NCBI RefSeq assembly: GCF_008056315.1
Contig: NZ_VRKQ01000010.1
Coordinates: 992,001 to 1,056,000 of the forward strand
Origin: Seonamhaeicola maritimus
GTDB lineage: Bacteria > Bacteroidota > Bacteroidia > Flavobacteriales > Flavobacteriaceae
DNA: 64,000 nucleotides
Direction of reading: 5' to 3'
Made by a program: the position numbers and the translations under genes. Under the pieces are notes generated by a model. It searched no databases and was not told where the DNA came from. It was given only the letters and a program-made list of their open reading frames with translations. Positions 17,843 through 27,005 of the stretch are shown here, in pieces; position 1 is the first letter of the stretch; each line of letters opens with the position of its first letter.

Positions 17843-18448
17843 TTACTCAATCTTATCATGAACCTTAGTATGTTTCCCATCATTCCAAAGCGTTAAAATG
17901 TCAGTTGCTACATGAGCTCCGCTTCCAGAAGCAATTGAGAATTGGCTTCTCCAACCAGCAAGGGTTCCCGCAACATATAAGTTGTCTTCAATTAAATGGT
18001 CAACATTTTTTAACCAAATACGGTCTTTTTCAATAGCTGCTTTTGGATGAGGTTTTACATATTCTTCTAAACCTTTAATGCGCATTAAATTTGTATAGCC
18101 AACAGCTATTACCACTATTGTTGATTTATAGATGCTTTTGTTGGTTTTAATTTCAAATCTATTTTCAGATTTTGAAATAGTTAAAACCTTTTGGTCGTTA
18201 ATTTGTTCAACATGCGGGTATAAATCAGTTAGTTGTTGCTTGCCGCTTTCTAAAATAGATGCTCCAGTAGTTCCAGGAGTTAAGCCTAAAACATTATTAA
18301 ATAATGCGGTTTGTAAATGCGATGTTTTTTGGTGAGCAATAATGCCTACAAGTTTATCTTTTGCAAAAGCTTTTTTTTGAGCAGACCCCAAAACTAATGC
18401 ACAAGATAAGCCAGCGGCACCACCACCAATAATTAGAGCATCGTACAT
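17843..18448 (-). CDS. Short FAD/NAD(P)-binding oxidoreductase, thioredoxin-reductase-like
   Basis: The 201-residue protein begins with the Rossmann motif ALIIGGGAAGLSCAL and ends with the FAD-contact segment DNLYVAGTLAGWRSQFSIASGSGAHVA (shown in part). It lacks the NADPH-binding half and the CxxC redox pair of true thioredoxin reductases, which are about 310 residues. It may be a minimal flavoprotein acting on an unknown electron donor. Last gene of a three-gene minus-strand cluster with marC; its stop abuts the stop of the T9SS protein gene. Confidence 0.8.
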   Translation of the reverse strand: MYDALIIGGGAAGLSCALVLGSAQKKAFAKDKLVGIIAHQKTSHLQTALFNNVLGLTPGTTGASILESGKQQLTDLYPHVEQINDQKVLTISKSENRFEIKTNKSIYKSTIVVIAVGYTNLMRIKGLEEYVKPHPKAAIEKDRIWLKNVDHLIEDNLYVAGTLAGWRSQFSIASGSGAHVATDILTLWNDGKHTKVHDKIE

Positions 18449-18449
18449 A

Positions 18450-18653
18450 TTATTTGCGTTCTTTTACTTTTTGTTCAATACGCTTAGAGATTCTAAGAAT
18501 AACCATTAAAATGATAGCGCATAAAGCAGCTACAATAGTGATAATTGCAATCATACTCTCACCCTTAAAAGGTGCCTCAAAATCAATTTTTGTAACATTG
18601 AATATGGCTAGAATAGTAGCAAGAACAATTATTATGGCAGAAAGAATTTTCAT
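18450..18653 (-). CDS. Small two-helix membrane protein
   Basis: Not assigned to a family. The 67-residue product has two transmembrane helices (ILSAIIIVLATILAIFNV and MIAIITIVAALCAIILMVIL) and a basic C-terminal tail (RISKRIEQKVKERK). It sits between marC (2 bp) and the flavoprotein gene (1 bp), so the three genes share a transcript. Confidence 0.7.
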   Translation of the reverse strand: MKILSAIIIVLATILAIFNVTKIDFEAPFKGESMIAIITIVAALCAIILMVILRISKRIEQKVKERK

Positions 18654-18655
18654 AA

Positions 18656-19237
18656 CTAATTAAATAAAATTTTAATGTTTTCAGCAAACAGTTTTACGGC
18701 TATAGCCAGCAATACAACTCCAAATACTTTTCTAATAATACTAATACCGTTTTGCCCTAAAAAACGCTCTATTCTTGATGAGGTTTTTAAAACAATAAAT
18801 ATAACAACAACATTTAAAACAATGGCTATTATGATGTTTTCAACTCTAAATTCTGCTCTTAAAGAGAGTAAAGTTGTTAAACTTCCAGGGCCTGCAATTA
18901 AAGGAAATGCTAAAGGGAATACAGAAGCTGTCATTACATTATTCTCTTCTTCTTTGTAAAGTGTAATGCCTAAAATCATTTCTAAAGCAATAAAGAATAG
19001 AATAAAAGCACCAGCAATGGCAAAAGAGTTTACATCAATGCCTATAAGATTTAAAATACTCTTTCCTAAAAAAAGAAATATAATCATTATAGCCCCAGCA
19101 ATAATGGATGCCTTTTCACTTTGAATATGACCTACTTTTTTTCGTAGATCAATTATTATAGGAATGTTACCAATAATATCAATTACAGCAAACAATACCA
19201 TAAATGCCGTAAAGATTTCTTTTAATATTAGCTCCAT
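18656..19237 (-). CDS. MarC-family integral membrane protein
   Basis: A UPF0056/MarC protein of 193 residues with six hydrophobic helices. Family hallmarks are visible: AVIDIIGNIPIIIDL near residue 18 and VFPLAFPLIAGPGSLTTLLSL near residue 106. MarC proteins were once linked to antibiotic resistance, but no transport substrate is established. First gene of the minus-strand cluster. Confidence 0.92.
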   Translation of the reverse strand: MELILKEIFTAFMVLFAVIDIIGNIPIIIDLRKKVGHIQSEKASIIAGAIMIIFLFLGKSILNLIGIDVNSFAIAGAFILFFIALEMILGITLYKEEENNVMTASVFPLAFPLIAGPGSLTTLLSLRAEFRVENIIIAIVLNVVVIFIVLKTSSRIERFLGQNGISIIRKVFGVVLLAIAVKLFAENIKILFN

Positions 19238-19301
19238 ATTAGACGTTGTTAAAATTTGCGCAAAGGTCGGTATTTAATTTAAATTACATCTAAAGTTTAT
19301 C

Positions 19302-19309
19302 TATTTTTG
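19302..19309 (+). promoter_or_regulatory. -7 promoter element 4 nt from the ATG of the DUF3109 gene
   Basis: TATTTTTG matches TAnnTTTG. The ATG follows only four bases after its last G, so the mRNA is predicted to be leaderless. Confidence 0.5.
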
Positions 19310-19313
19310 CCGA

Positions 19314-19877
19314 ATGTTTCAGTTAGGAAAGACAATCGTTTCAGATGATGTAATCAAAAAAGATTTTGTTTGTAATTTATCGGCATGCAAAGGAGCTTGC
19401 TGCGTTGATGGAGATGCTGGTGCACCGCTTGATAAAGATGAAACGGCTATTTTAGACGAGATCTATTCTAAAGTGAAATCATTTTTACGAAAAGAAGGTA
19501 TTGAGGCTATTGAAGCCCAAGGAGCATATATTACTACTGAAGATGGTGAGTTTGAAACACCATTAATTAATAATGCAGATTGTGCTTACGTGATTTTTGA
19601 TGAGAATGAAGTGGCACTTTGTGCAATTGAAGAAGCATATAATCAAGGGGAGGTTTCATGGAAGAAACCTGTTTCTTGTCATTTATATCCTGTTAGAGTT
19701 ATGGATTACACTGAATTTTCAGCGGTAAATTATCATAAATGGCAAATTTGCGATGATGCCTGTGAACTTGGAAAAGAGCTCCAAGTGCCAATCTATAAAT
19801 TTGTAAAAGAAGCACTTATTAGAAAATTTGGAGAAGACTGGTATATGGAGTTAGAAAAAGTTGCAGAAACTTTTTAA
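19314..19877 (+). CDS. DUF3109 family protein
   Basis: The 187-residue cytosolic protein has a cysteine-rich N-terminal motif (CNLSACKGACCVDGDAGAPL, residues 20-39) and further cysteines at NADCAYVIF, VALCAIEEAY, SCHLYPVRV and QICDDACELG. This arrangement suggests an Fe-S or zinc site. The family is common in Bacteroidota and lacks a defined function. The promoter leaves almost no 5' UTR. Confidence 0.85.
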   Translation: MFQLGKTIVSDDVIKKDFVCNLSACKGACCVDGDAGAPLDKDETAILDEIYSKVKSFLRKEGIEAIEAQGAYITTEDGEFETPLINNADCAYVIFDENEVALCAIEEAYNQGEVSWKKPVSCHLYPVRVMDYTEFSAVNYHKWQICDDACELGKELQVPIYKFVKEALIRKFGEDWYMELEKVAETF

Positions 19878-19912
19878 CAAGCATAAAATATATCACAAAA
19901 AAAGGCTAATAA

Positions 19913-19935
19913 CCCTTTTAAACAAAGGGCTTTTT
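19913..19935 (+). terminator. Terminator after the DUF3109 gene
   Basis: CCCTTT (19913-19918) pairs with AAAGGG (19924-19929) and is followed by CTTTTT. Confidence 0.6.
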
Positions 19936-20030
19936 AAATTTCAATCTTATATTTTTTTTGTAAACTTTTTTAAATTGAAAAAAAGTTAAAACACTAAAAA
20001 TCAACATAATAACTGTTTTTTCTTGTAAAC

Positions 20031-20054
20031 TTCCTGATTATCAGGAGTTTTTTT
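20031..20054 (+). terminator. Second hairpin with T-tract in the region before nrdB
   Basis: TCCTGA-TTA-TCAGGA (20032-20046) runs into seven T (20048-20054). It lies 127 bp before nrdB. It may be a back-up terminator for the upstream gene or, if the nrd promoter is further upstream, an attenuator. Confidence 0.45.
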
Positions 20055-20128
20055 ATTTGTTAAAAACTTGTTGAAAAGCTTTCTTGTTTTTATTAAAAAC
20101 ATACCAATCATTTTGCAATCTTTGTTAT

Positions 20129-20141
20129 CCTCGAATCGAGG
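20129..20141. promoter_or_regulatory. Palindrome CCTCGA-A-TCGAGG upstream of nrdB
   Basis: A 13-bp perfect palindrome 39 bp before the nrdB start, GC-richer than its surroundings. It could be an operator or a 5' UTR hairpin. It does not match the NrdR box I know. The 303-bp gap from 19878 to 20180 holds this and the two hairpins listed above. Confidence 0.35.
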
Positions 20142-20180
20142 GAAAAAATCGTTAAATTTTAATTAAAAAATCCAAAAATT

Positions 20181-21161
20181 ATGTCTCAGGCTGTAGAACC
20201 CATTCTTCAAGAAAACAAAGATCGTTTTGTTATATTTCCAATACAACATCATGATATTTGGGAGTGGTATAAAAAGTCTGAAGCTAGTTTCTGGACTGCT
20301 GAAGAAATTGATTTGCATCAAGATTTAACAGATTGGGCTACAAAACTAAATGATGATGAGCGCTATTTTATAAAACATATTTTAGCATTTTTTGCGGCAA
20401 GTGATGGTATTGTAAATGAAAATTTAGCTGAGAATTTTGTGAATGAGGTCCAATATAGTGAAGCAAAATTCTTTTATGGGTTTCAAATTATGATGGAAAA
20501 CATCCATAGTGAAACCTATTCTCTTTTAATAGATACCTATGTAAAGGATGAAAAAGAAAAAGACTTGCTTTTTAATGCTATTGAAAACTTTCCTGCTATA
20601 AAGAAAAAGGCAGATTGGGCCTTAAAATGGATAGAATCACCAAGCTTTGCAGAACGTTTAATTGCATTTGCGGCTGTAGAGGGTATTTTCTTTTCTGGAG
20701 CCTTTTGTTCTATTTTCTGGTTGAAGAAAAGAGGATTAATGCCTGGATTGACATTCTCTAACGAATTAATTTCAAGAGATGAAGGTGTGCATTGTGACTT
20801 TGCAGTACACTTACATCAGAAACATTTAATAAATAAAGTGCCTAAATCTCGTATCAGAGAAATTCTAATAGATGCTTTAGATATAGAGCGTGAATTTATA
20901 ACAGAATCATTACCAGCTAGTTTAATAGGTATGAATGCTGTTTTAATGGCGCAGTATTTAGAATTTGTGACAGATAGATTATTAAGCGAACTTGGTTGTG
21001 AAAAGGAATATAATACCGCAAATCCATTTGACTTTATGGATATGATTTCATTACAAGGGAAAACCAATTTCTTTGAAAAACGTGTTTCAGAATATCAAAA
21101 AGCTGGAGTGCTTAATAAAGAAGAGGAAGCAGATAAATTCAGCTTTGACGCCGATTTTTAA
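20181..21161 (+). CDS. nrdB: Ribonucleotide reductase, class Ia small subunit
   Basis: The 326-residue R2 subunit houses the diiron-tyrosyl radical used to reduce ribonucleotides to deoxyribonucleotides. Ligands and radical are visible: Asp75 ([12 protein letters not shown]), Glu106/His109 and radical Tyr113 ([14 protein letters not shown]), then the second Glu pair and His in [17 protein letters not shown]. The sequence is eukaryote-like, including the C-terminal FSFDADF tail that docks on R1. It precedes nrdA by 198 bp. Confidence 0.97.
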   Translation: MSQAVEPILQENKDRFVIFPIQHHDIWEWYKKSEASFWTAEEIDLHQDLTDWATKLNDDERYFIKHILAFFAASDGIVNENLAENFVNEVQYSEAKFFYGFQIMMENIHSETYSLLIDTYVKDEKEKDLLFNAIENFPAIKKKADWALKWIESPSFAERLIAFAAVEGIFFSGAFCSIFWLKKRGLMPGLTFSNELISRDEGVHCDFAVHLHQKHLINKVPKSRIREILIDALDIEREFITESLPASLIGMNAVLMAQYLEFVTDRLLSELGCEKEYNTANPFDFMDMISLQGKTNFFEKRVSEYQKAGVLNKEEEADKFSFDADF

Positions 21162-21359
21162 TTGACCTTAGTTTCAAACAGTTTTGTTTTGAAAAATCAA
21201 TTGGAATGACATTTCCATTTTAATGGAAAATTAACATAATACCATTTATTGAATTAATTAAACCAACTGGTTTTGGCTGTAATAAAGCCCAAAATTAGAA
21301 TAACTAACTAACCATTTTTCTGAAGGTGTATCAGAAAATTTAAAAAACGTGTAAAAACA

Positions 21360-23855
21360 ATGTATGTAGTAAAAAGAGACGGAAGAAAAGAGCAGATTAT
21401 GTTCGACAAAATCACTGCTAGAGTGAGAAAATTATGTTATGGATTAAACGAATTAGTAGATCCATTAAAAGTAGCAATGCGAGTTATAGAAGGTTTATAT
21501 GACGGTGTTACTACTAGTGAACTTGATAATCTAGCAGCTGAAGTTGCTGCAACAATGACAACTGCGCACCCTGATTATGCGCGTTTAGCAGCTCGTATTT
21601 CCGTATCTAACTTACACAAAAACACCAAAAAAACGTTTAGCGACGTTATGGAAGACCTTCATAAATATGTGAACCCAAGAACTGGTAAAGATGCACCTTT
21701 ACTTTCAGATGAGGTTTACAATGTTATTATGGAAAACAAAGACCGTTTAGATTCTACCATAATTTACAACCGTGATTTTGGATATGATTATTTTGGATTT
21801 AAAACGCTAGAACGTTCATATCTTCTAAAATTGAACGGACAAATTGCAGAACGTCCGCAGCACATGTTAATGCGTGTTTCAATTGGAATACATTTAAATG
21901 ATTTAGATGCAGCCATTGAAACTTACGAGTTAATGTCTAAAAAATATTTTACACACGCTACACCAACATTATTTAATTCAGGTACACCAAAACCTCAAAT
22001 GTCTTCTTGTTTTTTGTTAACAATGAAAGAAGATAGTATTGATGGTATTTACGATACTTTAAAACAAACAGCTAAAATATCTCAATCTGCCGGAGGTATT
22101 GGTTTAGCAATGCATAATGTCAGAGCCACAGGCAGCTATATAGCAGGAACTAACGGAACTAGTAATGGTATTGTGCCAATGCTACGAGTATTTAATGATA
22201 CAGCACGTTATGTAGATCAAGGAGGCGGGAAACGTAAAGGAAGTTTTGCAATATATTTAGAAACTTGGCACGCCGATATTTTTGATTTCTTAGATTTAAA
22301 GAAGAATCATGGTAAAGAAGAAATGCGTGCACGTGATTTATTCTATGCGATGTGGATTTCTGATTTATTCATGAAACGTGTTCAAGAAAACGGAGATTGG
22401 ACGTTGATGTGTCCTAATGAATGCCCTGGATTACCTGAAACTCATAGTGAAGAGTTTGAGGCCTTATACACAAAGTATGAAGCTGAAGGAAAAGGACGTA
22501 AAACTATTAAGGCTCGTGAACTTTGGGAGAAAATATTAGAATCTCAAATTGAAACAGGAACACCGTACATGTTATATAAAGATGCTGCTAACCGTAAATC
22601 AAATCAGCAAAATTTAGGAACAATTCGTTCTTCAAATTTATGTACTGAAATTATGGAGTACACATCTCCAGATGAGGTTGCTGTTTGTAATTTAGCATCT
22701 ATTGCTCTACCAATGTTTATTAAAAACGGTGAGTTTGATCATAAAGAGTTATTCCGAATTACAAAGCGTGTTACTAAAAACTTAAATAGAGTTATAGATA
22801 GAAACTACTATCCAGTAGTTGAAGCTGAAAACTCAAATATGCGCCATCGTCCTATTGGATTAGGGGTACAAGGTTTAGCAGATACCTTTATTAAATTGCG
22901 TATGCCTTTTACAAGTGATGCTGCTAAAAAATTAAACCAAGACATATTTGAAACGCTTTATTATGCTGCTGTAACAGCGAGTATGGAAGAAGCTAAAAAA
23001 GATGGTCCATATCAAACGTATGAAGGATCTCCAATGAGTAAAGGGGATTTCCAACATAACCTTTGGAATATTAAAGATGATGAATTAAGTGGAAATTGGG
23101 ATTGGGAAAAATTACGTAAACAAGTGCTTAAAAACGGAGTGCGTAATTCGTTATTAGTAGCGCCAATGCCAACAGCATCTACTTCTCAAATTCTTGGAAA
23201 TAATGAATGTTTTGAGCCTTATACATCTAATATTTACACGCGTCGTGTATTATCTGGAGAGTTTATTGTAGTTAATAAACACTTACTTGAAGATTTAGTT
23301 GATTTAGGTCTTTGGAACGAATCTTTGAAACAAGATATCATGAGGGCAAACGGTTCTATTCAGGACATAGATATTATTCCTCAAGATATAAAAGAGCTTT
23401 ATAAAACGGTTTGGGAATTAAGTATGAAGGATATTATAGATATGTCTCGTCATAGAGGTTACTTTATAGATCAGTCCCAGTCATTAAACTTGTTCATGGA
23501 AGGAGCAACTATGGCTAAATTAACTTCAATGCATTTTTATGCTTGGAAAAGTGGCCTAAAAACAGGTATGTATTACTTACGTACTAAAAGTGCTGTTGAC
23601 GCTATTAAGTTTACACTTAAAACTACTAAGGCTGAAGAACCTGCTGCTGAAACGGTTGAAGTTGACAATGCTGTTATAGAGCAGCAAGAAGCAAAGAAAA
23701 AGAAATTGGCAGCTCAAAACGCCGCTAAATTTGCAAAACAAAATACACCAGCACCCGAAGTAGATGCAGAACCTATGTCTCCTGAAGAAATGAAAGCACT
23801 TATTGCTCAAGCTAAAGCTGGTGAAGGTGATGACTGCCTAATGTGCGGATCTTAA
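21360..23855 (+). CDS. nrdA: Ribonucleotide reductase, class Ia large subunit
   Basis: The 831-residue catalytic subunit has an N-terminal ATP-cone ([20 protein letters not shown], residues 3-22 onward), so it responds to the dATP/ATP on-off switch. The active-site Cys lies in [12 protein letters not shown] and the radical-relay region near the C terminus is present. The redox tail ends CLMCGS, as in eukaryotic R1. Before the tail is an unusual Lys/Ala/Pro-rich linker of about 50 residues (from [20 protein letters not shown]). The 198-bp gap from nrdB contains a weak hairpin near 21272-21296 but no clear terminator. Confidence 0.97.
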   Translation: MYVVKRDGRKEQIMFDKITARVRKLCYGLNELVDPLKVAMRVIEGLYDGVTTSELDNLAAEVAATMTTAHPDYARLAARISVSNLHKNTKKTFSDVMEDLHKYVNPRTGKDAPLLSDEVYNVIMENKDRLDSTIIYNRDFGYDYFGFKTLERSYLLKLNGQIAERPQHMLMRVSIGIHLNDLDAAIETYELMSKKYFTHATPTLFNSGTPKPQMSSCFLLTMKEDSIDGIYDTLKQTAKISQSAGGIGLAMHNVRATGSYIAGTNGTSNGIVPMLRVFNDTARYVDQGGGKRKGSFAIYLETWHADIFDFLDLKKNHGKEEMRARDLFYAMWISDLFMKRVQENGDWTLMCPNECPGLPETHSEEFEALYTKYEAEGKGRKTIKARELWEKILESQIETGTPYMLYKDAANRKSNQQNLGTIRSSNLCTEIMEYTSPDEVAVCNLASIALPMFIKNGEFDHKELFRITKRVTKNLNRVIDRNYYPVVEAENSNMRHRPIGLGVQGLADTFIKLRMPFTSDAAKKLNQDIFETLYYAAVTASMEEAKKDGPYQTYEGSPMSKGDFQHNLWNIKDDELSGNWDWEKLRKQVLKNGVRNSLLVAPMPTASTSQILGNNECFEPYTSNIYTRRVLSGEFIVVNKHLLEDLVDLGLWNESLKQDIMRANGSIQDIDIIPQDIKELYKTVWELSMKDIIDMSRHRGYFIDQSQSLNLFMEGATMAKLTSMHFYAWKSGLKTGMYYLRTKSAVDAIKFTLKTTKAEEPAAETVEVDNAVIEQQEAKKKKLAAQNAAKFAKQNTPAPEVDAEPMSPEEMKALIAQAKAGEGDDCLMCGS

Positions 23856-23864
23856 GAGTGGGTT

Positions 23865-23888
23865 GGTTCCCTCCTAGCGGAGGGAACC
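23865..23888 (+). terminator. GC-rich hairpin just after nrdA
   Basis: A perfect 10-bp stem GGTTCCCTCC/GGAGGGAACC with a TAGC loop. It has no T-run, so it may be an mRNA-stabilising 3' hairpin rather than a terminator by itself. Confidence 0.5.
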
Positions 23889-23903
23889 CCAAATTTATTA
23901 AAT

Positions 23904-23927
23904 CACCTCTTATTTGAGGTGCTTTTT
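23904..23927 (+). terminator. Terminator of the nrd transcript
   Basis: CACCTC (23904-23909) pairs with GAGGTG (23916-23921) and is followed by CTTTTT. It overlaps the 3' end of the convergent gene. Confidence 0.7.
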
Positions 23928-24648
23928 ATTTCAGTATATCTGTTCCAAGCAGCTCATCATTTTTATTGTAATACCAAGCTCTATTTTTTGGCATTTTAAT
24001 ACCATTTATTGTCTTTTCTTTGGTTAAAATGATATACTCACCAGAATCGTTTTTTTGATAACCACATTCATCAGTTTTATAGAATTGATAGATTTCCATG
24101 GCAAATGTTTTCGGGTTAAAGTAGAAATACCAGATATCGCTACCAACATTTTCATCATAAGTTACTTTTAGAACGAAATAATTCTTCCCTTTAAAAGTTC
24201 TATCTTCAACTCTAGAATTAATTAATGTTCCGGGGTCTTTTAACTTCATGGGTAATCCATAAAGGTATGTATAGTAGTTTTTGTAAAGGTTTGCCCGTTC
24301 ACAATTAAGAGTGTATTTCTTTTTATCTTCTTCTGAAATTTTTTCAGAATTATTCAATGCGTAAGAACAAATTCCTTTATCAATTGTCATTCTGGTAGTT
24401 GAAGAATCTCTTGTAGCAATTACTTGAAAAAAATCATTGGGTAAATTTATTTGAATATCACTATGTCTAGAAGACTTCTTTGGAATTTCCATAGTGATAT
24501 TTAGACGTCCATTAAAGGTTTTCCAATTATTATTTGGATCATGATAAGCAATGGCTTTATCCAATAATTCCTTGCTAGTTATATTTTGTCCGAAAGTGTT
24601 GATTGTCGTAAATAAAAGGATGAAATACAGAAAATAAGGCTTTTGCAT
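23926..24648 (-). CDS. Exported DUF6503-like protein
   Basis: The 240-residue protein has a signal peptide (MQKPYFLYFILLFTTINTFG) and then a beta-rich domain resembling the lipoprotein-carrier fold used by several Bacteroidota envelope proteins: TFNGRLNITMEIPKKSS, FFQVIATRDSSTTRMTIDKG, DPGTLINSRVED and DIWYFYFNPKTFAMEIYQFY. I recognise it as DUF6503-like; the function is unknown. The stop lies within the nrd terminator, tail to tail. Confidence 0.75.
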   Translation of the reverse strand: MQKPYFLYFILLFTTINTFGQNITSKELLDKAIAYHDPNNNWKTFNGRLNITMEIPKKSSRHSDIQINLPNDFFQVIATRDSSTTRMTIDKGICSYALNNSEKISEEDKKKYTLNCERANLYKNYYTYLYGLPMKLKDPGTLINSRVEDRTFKGKNYFVLKVTYDENVGSDIWYFYFNPKTFAMEIYQFYKTDECGYQKNDSGEYIILTKEKTINGIKMPKNRAWYYNKNDELLGTDILK

Positions 24649-24693
24649 AATGATGAAATTTGCTTCTAAGGTAATATTTCAAATGTGCGAAAC

Positions 24694-24720
24694 AAAAAAG
24701 CACCTCTTTCGATGTGCTTT
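24694..24720 (-). terminator. Terminator of ppnP
   Basis: On the minus strand AAAGCAC...GTGCTTT (7-bp stem, 24697-24703 with 24714-24720) is followed by TTTTTTG. Confidence 0.6.
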
Positions 24721-24745
24721 AAATTCTCGTTCGTTAGAAGTCTTT

Positions 24746-25027
24746 TTATTTATACTGACACAAATAGGCCGTTTGAGCCGAAACTTTTACTTGAAATTTT
24801 TCATTGGCGTCAATTTCAAAAGATTCGCCAGCTTTATAAGTTGCCCATACAGAGTCTCCGGGCAATTTCACAGTCATTTCACCCTCAATAATAATCATGG
24901 TTTCATGAGTAGAGGTGCCAAATTCATAATCACCTGCTTCCATAACACCAACAGTAGAATTTCCTGTTGAAGTTTTGTAACCTAAAGACTTTACATTACC
25001 GTCAAAATATTCGTTTGTAGAAATCAT
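24746..25027 (-). CDS. ppnP: Pyrimidine/purine nucleoside phosphorylase
   Basis: A 93-residue single-domain cupin of the DUF1255/PpnP family: YFDGNVKSLGY at the N terminus, GVMEAGDYEFGTSTHETMII in the middle and ESFEIDANEKFQVKV. Family members phosphorolyse several nucleosides to base and ribose 1-phosphate, contributing to nucleoside salvage. Monocistronic, with a terminator downstream. Confidence 0.92.
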   Translation of the reverse strand: MISTNEYFDGNVKSLGYKTSTGNSTVGVMEAGDYEFGTSTHETMIIIEGEMTVKLPGDSVWATYKAGESFEIDANEKFQVKVSAQTAYLCQYK

Positions 25028-25210
25028 ATTTCATTATTTAATTAAGATTGCAAATGTAATTTTTTTGCATTTATATTTTTCTTTTGTAGCTGGTTTTAGG
25101 TAATTCTTTTTAAAATATTTACTTTAAAACTGTAGTTTAATTAACCTTTGTCAAACTAAGTTCAGATTCTTTATATTTATAGTTGACAAAAATTAATAGA
25201 ACAATAGATT

Positions 25211-26953
25211 ATGAAATACGGTTTTACTGATGTGCTTCAACTTATTGGGGCACTTGGGGTTTTCTTGTTTGGTATGAAGGTGATGAGTGATGCACTTTTA
25301 AAACTAGCAGGAAACAAAATGAGGTCCATTCTTGCCACTATGACCTCTAATAGGTTTTTAGGTATTACAACCGGTTTTTTAATTACGTCTGTAATTCAGT
25401 CATCATCGGCAACTACATTAATGGTTGTTAGTTTCTCTAATGCAGGTTTATTAACCCTGACAGAAGCTATTAGCGTAATTATGGGAGCAAATATAGGAAC
25501 CACTATTACGGCGTGGTTAATTACTATTTTAGGCTTTAAGGTAAGTATGAGTGCTATTGCGCTTCCTTTGGTTGGATTAGGTTTTGGACTCACCTTTTCA
25601 AAAAAGGATAAGACCAAAGAAATAGGAAATTTTGTTATAGGGTTTGCATTAATCTTTATTGGACTGCAATTTTTAAAAGAAGCGATGCCTGATATTAAGA
25701 ATAACCCAGGAATTTTATCTTTTTTATCTAGGTATACAGATTTAGGATATCTTTCAATTTTAATCTTCTTATTAATTGGCACTATACTCACAGTGGTTAT
25801 ACAGTCATCTAGTGCAACTATGGCTTTAACACTAATTATGTGTGCACAGGGTTGGATTCCATTTGAAATGGCAGCAGCTATGGTTTTAGGTGAAAATGTA
25901 GGAACCACCATAACAGCTAATTTAGCAGCCCTAGTAGCTAATTATAAGGCAAAACAAACGGCAAGGGCACATTTAATTTTCAATTTAATTGGAGTTTTAT
26001 GGATGCTAATATTATTCTATCCGTTTTTGAAGTTTATAGGCTGGTTATCGGTTCAGTTTGGTTCAGAATCGCCATATATAACAGCCGCTGCCATACCCGT
26101 GGCTATATCTTTATTTCATACTACATTTAATATTTGTAACACATTCTTATTACTATGGTTTATTAACCCCATTGCAAGATTTGTAGAACGTATTATTCCT
26201 GAGAGACTTTTGCCAGAAAAAGCGGTAGAGGAAGCAAAGTTTTTAACTGCAAACCAATTAAAATATCCTGAAACAGCGTTAATATCATTAATCAAAGAAT
26301 CTAAATATTTATATAAAAACACCATTTTTGAAATAGTAACTCACGCTTTAAATATTCATCGAGAAGACATAAAATCTGATAAGAAGTTAAAGCAAGTAAT
26401 GAAAAACTCGCAAGAGGATTTAAAAACCGATGTAGAAGACCTGTACTATACCAAAGTTAAATCTATTTATGGTCAAATAATTAGATTTGCCACAACCGCT
26501 CAGAATAAGTTCAATTTAAATAAAGAACAAGCTAATATGGTTGGCGAAATAAAAATTGCTAACAGAAAAATGGTTGAGATTATTAAAGATGCCAAAGAAT
26601 TAAATAAAAATGTAATATATGCCTTAAATAGTGATAACAAGCACCTTCAAAAGGAATATGATGGTTTTAGAAAGAAGGTAGCAAAGGTGCTTCGTGTCAT
26701 ATATTTATTTAGGAAAGACAACAATGGAGATAGTAAGAAATACGAAGAAAAACTTAAAGCGTTAAAACAAGATGCAAAAGAAAATATTAGGTCTAGTAAT
26801 AAATCAATAGATAAACTTATACGTAAAGATTTAATAACTGTTGAAATGGCATCCTCTCTTTTTAACGATTATACCAATGTTAACGATATGATTAAAAAAT
26901 TAATTGAAGTTGCTGAGTTATTATATGGTAAAACTGACCCATTAATAGAATAA
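25211..26953 (+). CDS. Na/Pi cotransporter with PhoU-like C-terminal domain (NptA type)
   Basis: The 580-residue inner-membrane protein has two inverted transport repeats, each with the family motif (VIQSSSATTLMVV near residue 60 and VIQSSSATMALTLI near residue 196). It imports phosphate with sodium. From about residue 350 it continues as a soluble PhoU-like helical domain (ALNIHREDIKSDKK ... DVEDLYYTKVKSIYGQIIRFA). No TAACAT array was seen upstream, unlike the minus-strand phosphate genes that follow. Confidence 0.92.
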   Translation: MKYGFTDVLQLIGALGVFLFGMKVMSDALLKLAGNKMRSILATMTSNRFLGITTGFLITSVIQSSSATTLMVVSFSNAGLLTLTEAISVIMGANIGTTITAWLITILGFKVSMSAIALPLVGLGFGLTFSKKDKTKEIGNFVIGFALIFIGLQFLKEAMPDIKNNPGILSFLSRYTDLGYLSILIFLLIGTILTVVIQSSSATMALTLIMCAQGWIPFEMAAAMVLGENVGTTITANLAALVANYKAKQTARAHLIFNLIGVLWMLILFYPFLKFIGWLSVQFGSESPYITAAAIPVAISLFHTTFNICNTFLLLWFINPIARFVERIIPERLLPEKAVEEAKFLTANQLKYPETALISLIKESKYLYKNTIFEIVTHALNIHREDIKSDKKLKQVMKNSQEDLKTDVEDLYYTKVKSIYGQIIRFATTAQNKFNLNKEQANMVGEIKIANRKMVEIIKDAKELNKNVIYALNSDNKHLQKEYDGFRKKVAKVLRVIYLFRKDNNGDSKKYEEKLKALKQDAKENIRSSNKSIDKLIRKDLITVEMASSLFNDYTNVNDMIKKLIEVAELLYGKTDPLIE

Positions 26954-26981
26954 AAAAAGCACCTCATAGAGGTGCTTTTTT
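26954..26981. terminator. Bidirectional terminator between two phosphate transporter genes
   Basis: A 12-bp stem (AAAAAGCACCTC 26954-26965, GAGGTGCTTTTT 26969-26980) with a 3-nt loop lies between convergent genes. Confidence 0.85.
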
Positions 26982-27005
26982 ATGTTTTATACAAGGTTTT
27001 TATTG

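Noticed and set aside
24650-24970. Plus-strand 106-codon open frame
   Set aside because: Antisense to ppnP and spans its terminator; no protein-like features.
25396-25911. Minus-strand 171-codon open frame
   Set aside because: Opposite-strand shadow of the Na/Pi cotransporter; no start signals and no recognisable domain.
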